Shown in pieces: positions 1 to 8,800 of a stretch of DNA of 17,740 nucleotides. The number at the start of each line of letters is the position of its first letter. Position 1 is the first letter of the stretch. The notes beneath the pieces are model-generated. The model was not told the DNA's origin and searched no databases. It saw nothing but the letters and a program-made list of their open reading frames with translations. A program made the translations under genes and the position numbers. Origin of the DNA: CADEDV01 sp036374495 (GTDB lineage Bacteria > Bacteroidota > Bacteroidia > Chitinophagales > Chitinophagaceae); contig CBFGYO010000079.1 in the NCBI GenBank assembly GCA_965652975.1, positions 1-17,740 on the forward strand, in the 5' to 3' direction.

Positions 1-740
1 GGCAGTTGCCCAATAAGTCCTGCCCCGGTATGCCGGAATGGATTTTCGAGTGCAATTATATCAAAAGCAGGCTCTTCGTACGGGTGCGCTTCAAGCAATT
101 GCCTGGTCATTGTCGATTCCAGCCAGGCTGGAAAGATGACTTCAATTTTCATCTCCTGTTCCCGGTGCTGTGAGCCCTGTTTGCCTACATACGGGTCTGT
201 GCCGGTGCCGGCTTTAAAAGTTCCCGTGCCCTCGGAATTGAAACTGCATTCGCTATAGTTGCCGATGTGCCCGCCACCTGCACTAAATAGAGCCGCCCGC
301 ACTTCACCAGCCTGGGAAACCGGTACAAACGTAAAAAGTTTTTTAAGCGTATTAGGTTTGGGTGCAAGTATCGCTGTATTACCGAGCCCGATTTTCCTGG
401 CTAGGCGATCATTCACACCATCGATCATATTATCGAGATTAGTGTGAATAGCATAAATGGCGATATCGTTTTTAATAGCGGTTATAATTGTCCTTTCCAC
501 ATAAGTATTTCCATTAATTTTTTTTAAACCGCCGAAAATAATGGGATGATGAGCTACTACGAGATTACAATTTTTAGAGATCGCCTCATTTACCACATCT
601 TCGGTGGCATCTAATGAGCATATAATGCCTAAGCACTCCCAATTTTTATTTCCGGTAATGAGCCCTGCGTTGTCATAAGTTTCCTGGAGCGAAGGGTGCG
701 CCAGCAATTCGAGGGAAGAAATGATTTCGCCGATTTTCAT
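1..740 (-). CDS. Nif3/YbgI-family dinuclear metal-centre protein (3' part beyond the window)
   Basis: The visible 246 residues read from ATG at 740 down to the left edge, so the C-terminus is missing. This family (Nif3/YbgI, DUF34, often named GTP cyclohydrolase 1 type 2-like) forms toroidal hexamers with a two-metal site; its physiological substrate is not settled. Seen directly: the metal-binding HHP motif (H64, H65, in AHHPIIFGGLKK), then IHTNLDN with H99 and D103, followed by IDGVNDRLA. Around residues 130-230 lies the inserted PII/CutA-like domain typical of the long bacterial form, ending in HPYEEPAFDI. The usual C-terminal metal ligands (GHxxxE-type) would lie off the window, so completeness cannot be judged. 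The gene diverges from the YitT-family gene. The ATG is chosen because it gives the canonical family start (MKIGEII) with a promoter-like TAACTTG just upstream. Confidence 0.93.
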   Translation of the reverse strand, partial: MKIGEIISSLELLAHPSLQETYDNAGLITGNKNWECLGIICSLDATEDVVNEAISKNCNLVVAHHPIIFGGLKKINGNTYVERTIITAIKNDIAIYAIHTNLDNMIDGVNDRLARKIGLGNTAILAPKPNTLKKLFTFVPVSQAGEVRAALFSAGGGHIGNYSECSFNSEGTGTFKAGTGTDPYVGKQGSQHREQEMKIEVIFPAWLESTMTRQLLEAHPYEEPAFDIIALENPFRHTGAGLIGQL

Positions 741-743
741 ACG

Positions 744-751
744 ACAAGTTA
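744..751 (-). promoter_or_regulatory. Possible -7 box of the Nif3-family gene
   Basis: Read on the minus strand, TAACTTGT lies 3 bases before the ATG at 740. It is one T short of the Bacteroidota -7 consensus TAnnTTTG, and no good -33 TTTG was found at the right distance. It forms an inverted pair with the box of the divergent gene: AAGTTAA at 746-752 and TTAACTT at 794-800. The promoter role is inference. Confidence 0.3.
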
Positions 752-773
752 AGTAATTGAAGGATTCAGGAGA

Positions 774-802
774 TTGCGCTTACGTCGTTTTAGTTAACTT
801 TG
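774..802 (+). promoter_or_regulatory. Bacteroidota-type promoter of the YitT-family gene
   Basis: TAACTTTG at 795-802 matches the Bacteroidota primary sigma factor -7 consensus TAnnTTTG exactly. TTG at 774-776 lies 18 bases upstream as a candidate -33 element. The ATG at 808 begins only 5 bases after the box, so the transcript would begin at or next to the start codon. The box also argues against the longer TTG-started reading from 757, which would need transcription from further upstream. Confidence 0.55.
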
Positions 803-807
803 AAATC

Positions 808-1788
808 ATGGCCCTCAACCCCCAACAACAACAGCTTATTATTAGCGCACTGGATAAAGCGAAGGAGAAAGAGGATGAAAGCAATTTAAGCCGTTACAGG
901 CTCGCAAAGGAAACGATGCGCAACCGGCGCTCCCTGTGGGTCAACATCAGGAGCGGAATGTTTATGACCCTGGGAATTTTTTCGGCCGGATTTGGCCTTG
1001 AAGGTTTCCTGATCCCCAATGGCCTGATCGATGGCGGAGTTACGGGTATCTCGCTTTTGACAAACAGGGAAACGGGTATTTCTTTTTCCATACTCATCTT
1101 ACTGATCAATATCCCCTTTATTCTTTTAGGCTGGAAGCAAATAGGAAAAGGATTCAGTATCAAAAGTATTCTATGCATTACCGTCCTGGCCATCGTAGTT
1201 GAGTTCGTGCACTATCCCATAGTAACGAATGACAAAGTGCTGATCGCTGTATTTGGTGGCTTTTTCCTTGGGGCTGGTATTGGACTTACAATTCGCGGCG
1301 GCGCCGTAATTGACGGCACGGAGATACTCGCCATTTTCCTCAACAGGAAGCAAAGCATTTCTGTCGGGGATTTTATTATGTTGTTCAATATCGTGATCTT
1401 TTCCGTAGCTGCTTACCTGCATTCGGTCGAAATGGCGCTGTACTCCATCCTTACCTATATGGCTGCGGCCCGAACGGTGGATTTTATACTGGAGGGTATT
1501 GAGGAGTTTACCGGCGTGACGATCATCTCACCACACAGCGCGGAAATTGCCGATTTTATTAAGAACAAGATGGGCCGGGGACTTACGATCTACACCGGCA
1601 AAAAAGGTTTCGGCAAAAGAGGTGAAAGCCTGACAGCAACTGACATTATCTTTACAGTGGTAACGCGCCTGGAGATCAGCAGGCTTACTCACGAAGTGGA
1701 AAAGATCGATCCGAACGCTTTTGTGGTCATGCAAAGCATTAATGACACACGCGGAGGAATGGTGAAAAAACGTCCATTAAGTCATTAA
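808..1788 (+). CDS. YitT-family membrane protein with C-terminal DUF2179 domain
   Basis: This is a 326-residue integral membrane protein of the YitT family, whose transport substrate is not established. After a polar, charged N-terminus (about 45 residues) there are five or so hydrophobic segments at roughly 48-68, 91-109, 116-136, 143-163 and 187-205. Family-like motifs are visible: GLIDGGVTGISLL (72-84) and RGGAVIDGTEILA (163-175). The C-terminal soluble domain (about 232-318) resembles DUF2179, with GRGLTIYTGKKGF near 257-269. ATG at 808 is chosen over an in-frame TTG at 757 because a consensus -7 box ends 5 bases upstream of the ATG and the extra 17 residues look non-homologous. The gene stands alone: the preceding gene is divergent and the next start is 113 bases downstream. 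Confidence 0.9.
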   Translation: MALNPQQQQLIISALDKAKEKEDESNLSRYRLAKETMRNRRSLWVNIRSGMFMTLGIFSAGFGLEGFLIPNGLIDGGVTGISLLTNRETGISFSILILLINIPFILLGWKQIGKGFSIKSILCITVLAIVVEFVHYPIVTNDKVLIAVFGGFFLGAGIGLTIRGGAVIDGTEILAIFLNRKQSISVGDFIMLFNIVIFSVAAYLHSVEMALYSILTYMAAARTVDFILEGIEEFTGVTIISPHSAEIADFIKNKMGRGLTIYTGKKGFGKRGESLTATDIIFTVVTRLEISRLTHEVEKIDPNAFVVMQSINDTRGGMVKKRPLSH

Positions 1789-1901
1789 GACCTGTGCTAA
1801 AATCTTTGTTTAACGAATCTAAATCTTTTGTATCTTTTCTCCCCCTTCCACCCTCTGGATAGCTGCTTATCCTTGTAAAAAAATAATTCAACTTGTTTGC
1901 C

Positions 1902-2525
1902 ATGCTTAAAAGAACTAAAGGTCTTCTCCTGCTTTCGCTGCTCGTAGTAACCGGCCTGGCAGGAGCATTAAATGATCCGGCGATCACATCCCGGGAAAGA
2001 AAAGTGTCGGCCAATTTGATGAAAGAAACAAAAGCAGAGTTGATAAAAAGCGTGAAGGGATTGTCGGAGGCCCAACTAAATTACAAGCCGGCCGCCGATC
2101 GCTGGTCGGTAAAGGAATGTGCATACCACCTTGCTGTAACAGAAAAGGCTCTCTGGCAACTGCTGGAAATGACCATGAAGGCGCCTGCAAACCCAGAGAA
2201 ACGCGCGGAGATAAAAGTAACTGACGAGGATTTAGTAAAAATGGTAGAAGATCGTAGCGAAAAGAGAAAAACTTCGGAAATGCTGGAACCGAAAAACGCA
2301 GCTTTCAAGTCGCTGGATGAAGCAATGACGGAATTCAAGACATTGCGTACCGATCATATCAAATACATTAAGACCACTACCGAAGACCTACGCAATCATG
2401 TGGCCCAAATGCCATTTGGCTGGATAGATTGCTACCAACTTACGCTAATGATAAGCGCGCATACCAACAGGCACACCAAGCAACTGAATGAAGTGAAGGC
2501 AGATCCAGGCTTTCCAAAACAATAG
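1902..2525 (+). CDS. Exported DinB-fold protein
   Basis: A 207-residue protein of the DinB/YfiT-like metal-dependent four-helix superfamily. The sequence shows RWSVKECAYHLAVTE (H76) and, near the C-terminus, AHTNRHTKQ, giving the HxxxH pair H187/H191. Together these are the three histidines that normally bind a divalent metal. Members include thiol-dependent transferases and many proteins of unknown reaction, so no substrate can be named. Unusually for a fold mostly found in the cytoplasm, the first 23 or so residues (MLKRTKGLLLLSLLVVTGLA) look like a signal peptide or membrane anchor, so the protein probably acts in the periplasm. ATG at 1902 is preferred over an in-frame TTG at 1893 because it gives the best signal-peptide n-region. 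A strong terminator follows directly. Confidence 0.85.
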   Translation: MLKRTKGLLLLSLLVVTGLAGALNDPAITSRERKVSANLMKETKAELIKSVKGLSEAQLNYKPAADRWSVKECAYHLAVTEKALWQLLEMTMKAPANPEKRAEIKVTDEDLVKMVEDRSEKRKTSEMLEPKNAAFKSLDEAMTEFKTLRTDHIKYIKTTTEDLRNHVAQMPFGWIDCYQLTLMISAHTNRHTKQLNEVKADPGFPKQ

Positions 2526-2548
2526 CTTACTCAAGGTTGAAAAACCTG

Positions 2549-2588
2549 GGCCCCACTATTCCCGTAAGAATTTGGGGCCGTTTTTTTT
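2549..2588 (+). terminator. Intrinsic terminator after the DinB-fold gene
   Basis: GGCCCCA (2549-2555) pairs perfectly with TGGGGCC (2573-2579). The loop can add an inner ATTC/GAAT helix. The stem is followed by G and eight T residues (2581-2588). It starts 23 bases after the stop codon at 2525. On the opposite strand the stem is followed only by CAGGTTTTT, so it may be weakly bidirectional for the converging 2700-5177 gene. The remaining 2589-2699 stretch is AT-rich and holds nothing else recognised. Confidence 0.85.
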
Positions 2589-2699
2589 GAGATAAAAGTG
2601 AAAAGATAAGAGATAATAGTGGGTGTACTTATTCATAATTTTCCCATCTCTATTTCTTTGCTGATATTCTCTCCAATTGATTATTATTTTTTAAAGTAG

Positions 2700-5177
2700 T
2701 TAAAAAGCTTTGCCGGTTACGGTCTTTTCAATTAATAGCATTTTTCCATCAATGGTCATTCCTTCTACTACAATTTTGTAAGTGCTGCTGCGGTCGTTAT
2801 TATAAAAAACTACAGGTATTTGTTGATTTACGCCGGAAACAAAATTATCGGGCAGCCACTGCAGGGTGGTTCGATGGTCAGCCGTTGCTTTATCGGCGAT
2901 AGGAAGTGAATAGTCGGGTGCATAAAATTCCTTGATGACGGAATAGCCTGAATAGCGAATCACTTCCCCGGCAGATGGAAGGGATTTGAAAAGATCTTCA
3001 CCTTTCTTTAGATATACAGCAATGGCACCCCCTGCCCCTCCACCTGTAGAACCGATAAAGTTGCTATATACTTTGACCATCGCAATCTGGCTGGGATGAA
3101 TAAAGGCCACGGTAGTAGCATCTGCCGGCACTTCATCTAAAAAAATATCCATGCCCTGGTTGCCCAATGCGCTTATCGTAACGTTTTGCCGGAAGTACGC
3201 AAAATATTCCCCTGTCTCCGTTCTACCAGTTACAAGGCCCGGTACTCTTGATTGCAAGAAGTCAAATATGTTGGTGTAAATAGATGCATCGTCGGTACTC
3301 AGGAGGTCGAATGAGCGACGTGATTCTCCCGAAAATGCTCCGCTCGTATATTTTTCTTCAAGCAGCTCCAATGCTGTTTTTTTCTTGCTCTTTAAGTACA
3401 CTTCGGACAGCACGAGTCCGTTTGCCTTCATAAAAGCTTTGTAGTCTTCTATATTCTTCGTCGTTTTTTGCAAATCATAATCGATACCCTGGTAGGTCTG
3501 CCATAACTGTGGCGACACGATGGGTACGGGGTAAAACCGATTGAGTGAATCCGGCCCGGGTTTAATGTCTACGAACTTGCTTTTTTTGCCGCGTATATCT
3601 GAAAATAATATGCTTGCTTTTCCAAAAAACAAAAGTGAATCCGCGTGGTAATATCCATTCGCGTCAGTTTTAACCATGTTCATTGTACGACTTGAATCTG
3701 GCATAACGATATAAACCAATAATTCCTTATCGGCAAAGGGCTTTTTAGAACCTTCGAGAATAACACGACCGGAGAGCGTTACAAACGCAGGGTCTTTATA
3801 CTTCGCCGCGGGCATGGAATCGTTCAATAATTGCTTCCATGCAAAGCGGCGCCAGCCGTTGGTCATCATTACCAGGTCGAGCGCATATTTTACAGAATCA
3901 CTATTGGATGAAAAATAATAAGCCGGATTATGTACATACCCTTTGATGTCGGAAGTGAGCAGTATACCTGAATAAATATTTTCAGACCGTTGCTTTATAT
4001 CATAATCCGGATCAGTTACAGCTACGGAAAAACTTCCGACAACCGTATCGGCAAGTGAAACTGTAAAGCGATTTCTTCCTCGAGGCAGCACATTTACAGT
4101 ATCAAGGATGAGACTGCCTTTTTGTATATACTCTTTGTTGTTGACAAAACTTAATCGTTCGGCCAATGGTATTCCGTCTTTATTAAAAAGTGTGATATGG
4201 AGTATCCCCGATGCAAGGTTATTTGTTTTGATGACGCCCTTCAACATACTACCACCCTCTTTAAATGGTTGTGAAAAAACAACATGGTGTTGCATTTGCC
4301 CTATCATATAGGCAACGTTGAACAACGGCGTATTTTTTTGTTGTGAGATTTCAAAGTGTATCCCATCTTCACCAGTCAATAATCGAAATACTACCCCCTG
4401 GCTTGCCGTGGCAGGCAAATAATATTTTTGAGCTGATGCCGAACTGTCAAGCACTACATAATATCCCTGGTTTTCCTGCGCTTCAATATCTATCATACCC
4501 ATGCCGTCGTGGTATGAATTGAAAGCCGTGATTGACTCGCCTTTCGAATTTTTAAGTATGCCATTCACCTGCACTGGGTATCCAACCTCGTCTGTAGCTT
4601 TGAATGCAACGGTGTTGGACCTGCCTGCGACGAAATTTCCTCCTTCAGGAAAAAACTCCATTCGAATTTTCTTAGTAGCAGAAACATTTGTGTAAACCGG
4701 TTCCCTATTCCCGGTAATAAAAACAGTGTGCCGGGTTATAAATTCTGGATCATTGTTAAGCATGGTGGCTGAATAAGCCCGGATGATATAGGTACCCGAA
4801 GTAAGGGTGTCAGGCAAATCGAATTGTCCCTGGCTGATGCCGCGAGCCACCGGGAAGGTTTGGCGGGCGATGACGCCAGCGTAAGGACTTACCAGTTCCG
4901 TGTAAATGGCGGTGATAGCCGTATTGGAGTTATAAGATGCATAACTGTAAGCTTTGAACCAAATGGTTTGACCGGCCAGGTAATTTTGGCGATCGAAATG
5001 GAGATAAATCTTTTCGATCGGTTGTTGATCACCCCATTTTTCCAGTTTTTGCTGGGGCGGCTGGGCAAAACACAGGAAACTTTGGAAGAAAAAGCAAAAC
5101 AGGATAAGGTACTTAACAGTAGTCATAGCGAAAGGCATTTGGACTCTTTTTTGCTGCAATTTAGCAAGTGTTGACAT
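2700..5177 (-). CDS. Exported MG2-like / carboxypeptidase-regulatory / TonB-plug-domain protein
   Basis: An 825-residue protein of a kind common in Bacteroidota, function unknown. Domains in order: a signal peptide (hydrophobic LILFCFFFQSFLCFA, cleavage near residue 38); an alpha-2-macroglobulin MG2-like domain (about 53-155, PIEKIYLHFDRQNYLAGQTIWFKAYSY); beta-rich repeats; a carboxypeptidase-regulatory-like segment (about 470-545); a region resembling a TonB-dependent receptor plug (about 630-728, with IFDFLQSRVPGLVTGR, a DIFLDEVP core and a glycine-rich GSTGGGAGGAIAVYLKKG); and a C-terminal Ig-like strand region (TLQWLPDNF to the end). There is no outer-membrane barrel and no T9SS sorting domain. 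The longest ATG (5177) is given; in-frame ATGs at 5138 and 5126 are at least as likely because they put the signal peptide nearer the N-terminus. The gene diverges from the lipoprotein gene at 5264. Confidence 0.82.
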   Translation of the reverse strand: MSTLAKLQQKRVQMPFAMTTVKYLILFCFFFQSFLCFAQPPQQKLEKWGDQQPIEKIYLHFDRQNYLAGQTIWFKAYSYASYNSNTAITAIYTELVSPYAGVIARQTFPVARGISQGQFDLPDTLTSGTYIIRAYSATMLNNDPEFITRHTVFITGNREPVYTNVSATKKIRMEFFPEGGNFVAGRSNTVAFKATDEVGYPVQVNGILKNSKGESITAFNSYHDGMGMIDIEAQENQGYYVVLDSSASAQKYYLPATASQGVVFRLLTGEDGIHFEISQQKNTPLFNVAYMIGQMQHHVVFSQPFKEGGSMLKGVIKTNNLASGILHITLFNKDGIPLAERLSFVNNKEYIQKGSLILDTVNVLPRGRNRFTVSLADTVVGSFSVAVTDPDYDIKQRSENIYSGILLTSDIKGYVHNPAYYFSSNSDSVKYALDLVMMTNGWRRFAWKQLLNDSMPAAKYKDPAFVTLSGRVILEGSKKPFADKELLVYIVMPDSSRTMNMVKTDANGYYHADSLLFFGKASILFSDIRGKKSKFVDIKPGPDSLNRFYPVPIVSPQLWQTYQGIDYDLQKTTKNIEDYKAFMKANGLVLSEVYLKSKKKTALELLEEKYTSGAFSGESRRSFDLLSTDDASIYTNIFDFLQSRVPGLVTGRTETGEYFAYFRQNVTISALGNQGMDIFLDEVPADATTVAFIHPSQIAMVKVYSNFIGSTGGGAGGAIAVYLKKGEDLFKSLPSAGEVIRYSGYSVIKEFYAPDYSLPIADKATADHRTTLQWLPDNFVSGVNQQIPVVFYNNDRSSTYKIVVEGMTIDGKMLLIEKTVTGKAF

Positions 5178-5213
5178 TAAGATAAATGCTTCTTTTTCAA
5201 TTGATAAAATAAT

Positions 5214-5244
5214 ATTGGAAAAGCAAGTAACAATTTTTATTTTG
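5214..5244 (+). promoter_or_regulatory. Possible promoter of the small lipoprotein gene
   Basis: ATTG (5214-5217) lies 20 bases upstream of TATTTTG (5238-5244), which is one base short of the TAnnTTTG -7 consensus. The ATG at 5264 follows 19 bases after the box, which would leave a short leader. Confidence 0.38.
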
Positions 5245-5263
5245 TGCTGTAATAAACTTATCT

Positions 5264-5671
5264 ATGAAGACCTTTTTACCACTTTTATTGATATTGATTT
5301 CGTTTACGGGTTGTAAGAAAACCATTGAAAAGATACAGGAGGATGCGATCATAAAGGCAATGACGGATGGTCAATGGAAAATTACCAGTTTTACCTTAAA
5401 TGGTACAGATATTACTTCAAGTTTTTCTACCTACAAGTTCCAGTATTATAGCAACAAAACCGTTGACGCCATTAATAACGGCTCCGTAGAAAAAACAGGG
5501 ACCTGGGATGGCGATGCCGCAACAATGACAACATCTGCAACGTTTAATGGTGCACTGGTACCATTAAGCCATATCAATGGTAGCTGGCATATCGACAATA
5601 GTAGCTGGACATACGTAGTGGCTAGCCAGTCGGGTGCACAACCCAAGGTGATGAGACTGGAGAAGCTATAA
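5264..5671 (+). CDS. Small lipoprotein, lipocalin-like
   Basis: A 135-residue protein with a lipoprotein signal: MK, a hydrophobic stretch LPLLLILISF, then the lipobox FTGC with C17 as the lipidated residue, followed by two lysines. The mature part carries GQWKITSFTLNGTDIT (about 56-71) and a strand pattern ending in TGTWDGD and GSWHID...WTYVV. This resembles the small lipocalin-like beta-barrel lipoproteins widespread in Bacteroidota, which is a fold-level guess. No catalytic residues are apparent and no function can be assigned. It is monocistronic: the upstream neighbour is divergent, and a T-run (5738-5745) separates it from the next gene. Assignment as a lipoprotein is firm; assignment to a fold is tentative. 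Confidence 0.8.
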   Translation: MKTFLPLLLILISFTGCKKTIEKIQEDAIIKAMTDGQWKITSFTLNGTDITSSFSTYKFQYYSNKTVDAINNGSVEKTGTWDGDAATMTTSATFNGALVPLSHINGSWHIDNSSWTYVVASQSGAQPKVMRLEKL

Positions 5672-5689
5672 TCTCGTACATTCTTTTAT

Positions 5690-5697
5690 TACTTTTG
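5690..5697 (+). promoter_or_regulatory. Exact -7-box match between the lipoprotein and PKD genes
   Basis: TACTTTTG matches TAnnTTTG exactly but has no recognisable -33 TTTG upstream. If active it would give the PKD gene a leader of about 160 bases containing the structured element at 5766-5810. The T-run at 5738-5745 might stop such a transcript. Confidence 0.25.
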
Positions 5698-5765
5698 CCT
5701 CGTCCGTACGCTATTTAGGTTAAGATTGACCGTCGGCTTTTTTTTGTAGCAAGGACACGATCGCT

Positions 5766-5810
5766 CAATGCCATTAAACGGCAGCACGGAATGCCGGTCT
5801 TAAAGCATTG
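5766..5810 (+). promoter_or_regulatory. Nested inverted repeat in the leader of the PKD/T9SS gene
   Basis: Outer arms CAATGC (5766-5771) and GCATTG (5805-5810) are perfect inverses. Inner arms CGGCA (5779-5783) and TGCCG (5792-5796) are also perfect and enclose an 8-base loop. Between them, TTAA on each side can pair with a small offset. The element lies 54 bases upstream of the TTG start and has no T-run directly after it, so a terminator is unlikely. A regulatory role is inference. Confidence 0.4.
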
Positions 5811-5822
5811 AAACGGAACTGT

Positions 5823-5852
5823 TTTGCAAGAACTTGTGTTTAAGTAATTTAT
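5823..5852 (+). promoter_or_regulatory. Possible proximal promoter of the PKD/T9SS gene
   Basis: TTTG (5823-5826), then 18 bases, then TAATTTAT (5845-5852), which matches TAnnTTTG except at its last two bases. It lies 12 bases before the TTG start at 5865. Spacing is right but the -7 box is imperfect. Confidence 0.3.
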
Positions 5853-5864
5853 CAAAATTAACCA

Positions 5865-8800
5865 TTGACCGAAAAGCTGATACATACCCTAAAAAAACTG
5901 ACCGCTTCGCTTATCCTTTTCATGTTAGTTGGCTCGACGGCAGGTTACGCTCAGGCGCCAGTTGCTGCCTTTACAACCGACAAGACAACCGGCTGCGCAA
6001 CGCTTCAAATTCAATTTACTGATCAGTCAACCGGCAGCCCGTTTTCGTGGAACTGGGATTTTGGGAACGGACAGCTTAGTTCAATACGAAATCCTGTAGT
6101 TTATTATACCCAGCCCGGCGTTTATACGGTCAGGCTAATTGTCAAAAATGCGTTTGGGGTAGATGAGGAAGTAAAAACCAGCCTGATAACGGTAACGCCT
6201 GCTTCCAATGCAAGCTTCTCAGCCAATCTCACCACTGCCTGTGCTCCTGCCACCATACAATTTACAGATCAGTCAACAACTCCTCCCGGCGCGGGTGCCA
6301 TTACCAGTTGGAAGTGGGATTTTGGAGATGGAAACACTTCTACACAACAGAATCCAACACACACGTATACAAGTACGGGTTTCTATACAGTTTCGCTGCA
6401 AATTACTAATAGCACGGGATGCCAGAGTTTTTCTTCGATAGGACGGTACATACGCATCGTAAACGGGATCGCTGCAGACTTTACTGTTTCCCAACCAGGA
6501 ACCTGCCGGCCTCCGTTCCTTATTAATTTCACCGATCAGTCCAGTGGACCTGGCAACCTCACCTATTCCTGGACATTTGGAAATGGAAACCCCGGATCTA
6601 CCCTGAAAAACCCTACCAGTACGTATGCTGCCGCGGGTAATTATAATGTGCAACTCGATGTACAAAGCGACCTGGGATGCCGCGGATCAATTACAAAAAA
6701 TATTTCGATAACGGGTAAAACTACCAACTTCAACATACCACCCAGTATTTGTATTGGTCAAACCGTTACTTTCCAAAATAATTCCAATCCGGCGCCCGTG
6801 TCGTCGACATGGGATTTTGGTGATGGAACAACTTCCTCGCAGATCAATCCATCAAAAACTTTTTTAAGCGGTGGAACATTCCCTGTGACGCTCCTTAACA
6901 ATTATGGCAATTGTGTGGACTCCGTCACACAAAACGTAACAGTAATTACACAACCTGCTGTAAATTTTAAAGCCAACGACAGTACTGCCTGTCGCGCGCC
7001 TTTTACCGTACAGTTTACCGACCTAAGTCCATCGGCAAACACATGGTTGTGGGATTTTGGCGATGGATCCACATCCAACCAGCAAAATCCGTCTCATACA
7101 TATACTACGTCCGGTGCGTTCAATGTTACGTTGACAATTACGCTGCCGGGCGGATGTAGCAATACTATCACCAAAACACAATACATTAAGATAGGCGGCA
7201 CTACCCTTGTGATTCAAAATGCACCCTCTGGTGGTTGCATTCCTTATTCTTACAGCCCGTTGGTAACGATCCAGTCAATAGACAGCATTGTAGGTTACCA
7301 GTGGGATATGGGTGAAGCGGGTGGCACCTATAACATCAAATCCCCCACACATAATTATACAACTGCAGGTAACTTTGATATTACGCTTACCGTAACTACT
7401 CAAACGGGCTGCACGGAAACGATAACCATACCCAATGGTGTACGTACAGGAGTTCGTCCAATTGTAAATTTCAATTTCAGCCCGAATAATATTTGCGCAA
7501 GCACGCAAATACAGTTCAATGATCTGTCTACCACTACACCTGGCGCATTCGTTCAATGGTTCTGGGATTTTGGTGACAGTACCGTATCAGAAATAAAAAA
7601 TCCAACTCATATTTATGAAGATACCGGCTCGTTGCGCATTAAATTAATTGTTCGTAATAATGGATGCGAAGATTCTGCCTTTCAAATGATCAAGGTACTA
7701 CCACCTGTTGCCAAATTTGGTTACGATGTAAATTGTAGTAATCGCCTGCAGGTAACTTTCCTGGATAGTTCATTAGCCAATCCTGCATACGGACCAATAA
7801 CATATGAGTGGCATATGGGTGATCCTGCCAATACCATTATTACCGGGCCGACTCCCCCTACATTCACTTACCCGGCATTTGGAACCTATACAGCGTCACT
7901 GACCGTTACAAACGGTCCCTGTTCTTATACCAAAACCAAATTAATCGAACTATTAAACGAGAGTGCTGCGTTCACCTCAAATAAAAACCCGATATGCAAG
8001 AGTGAATCTTTTACTTTAAGCGCTACCACCAGTAATCCTAATTACATCAAGGATTATACATGGACTATAGGATCTGCAGTAATTGCTGACACTACTCGTA
8101 GTATCGATTTTATTCTGTCGACCTATGGCACCTATGATGTAACGCTTACGCTGGAAGATATCCACGGCTGTTTTACTTCTACAACCGTTGCCGACTTTAT
8201 GACGGTAAGTGGTCCACGCGCCAATTTCATTCCCAATGGCCCGGGAGGATGTATAAATAGTACAGTTGGCTTTACCGACCAGTCGACGCTGGCAGCGGGA
8301 CCCATTGTACAATGGACCTGGAATTATGGCGACGGCACACAACAAACTTATACTTCACCACCATTTACACATACTTATGCTGAAACGGGCAGTTATAACG
8401 TGAGCCTGATGATTAGAGACAATGCTAACTGTGCCGATACCATTACAAAAAACAATGCAGTGTTAATTACAAAACCTGTAGCGGCCTTTAAAGCCGATAC
8501 AGTGTACTGCCCGTTGGCGCCGTTGCAGTTTGTAGATACCTCAAGTGGTTCGGGGCTTACGCATAGCTGGACATTTGGTGATGGTGGCGTATCAACACTT
8601 CAAAACCCAACACATGCCTATGCGCTGGGCGATAATGCGTACACAGTAAAACTTGTAATTACCGATATGGTGGGTTGCAAGGACTCGGTAACAAAGACAG
8701 ATTATGTCAAAATACGTAGTCCGCAAGCTGCTTTCGACATTCTGGACAGCGCGGGTATCTGCTTACCGCTTCAAACCACATTTGTTTTCAAAGGAACGAA

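Noticed and set aside
757..807. TTG at 757 as start of the YitT-family gene
   Set aside because: It lies upstream of the exact -7 box at 795-802, and the 17 additional residues do not look like a family N-terminus.
5834..6022. Alternative 62-codon frame at the start of the PKD gene
   Set aside because: It overlaps the signal peptide and first PKD strands of the large gene in another frame and has no recognisable protein character.
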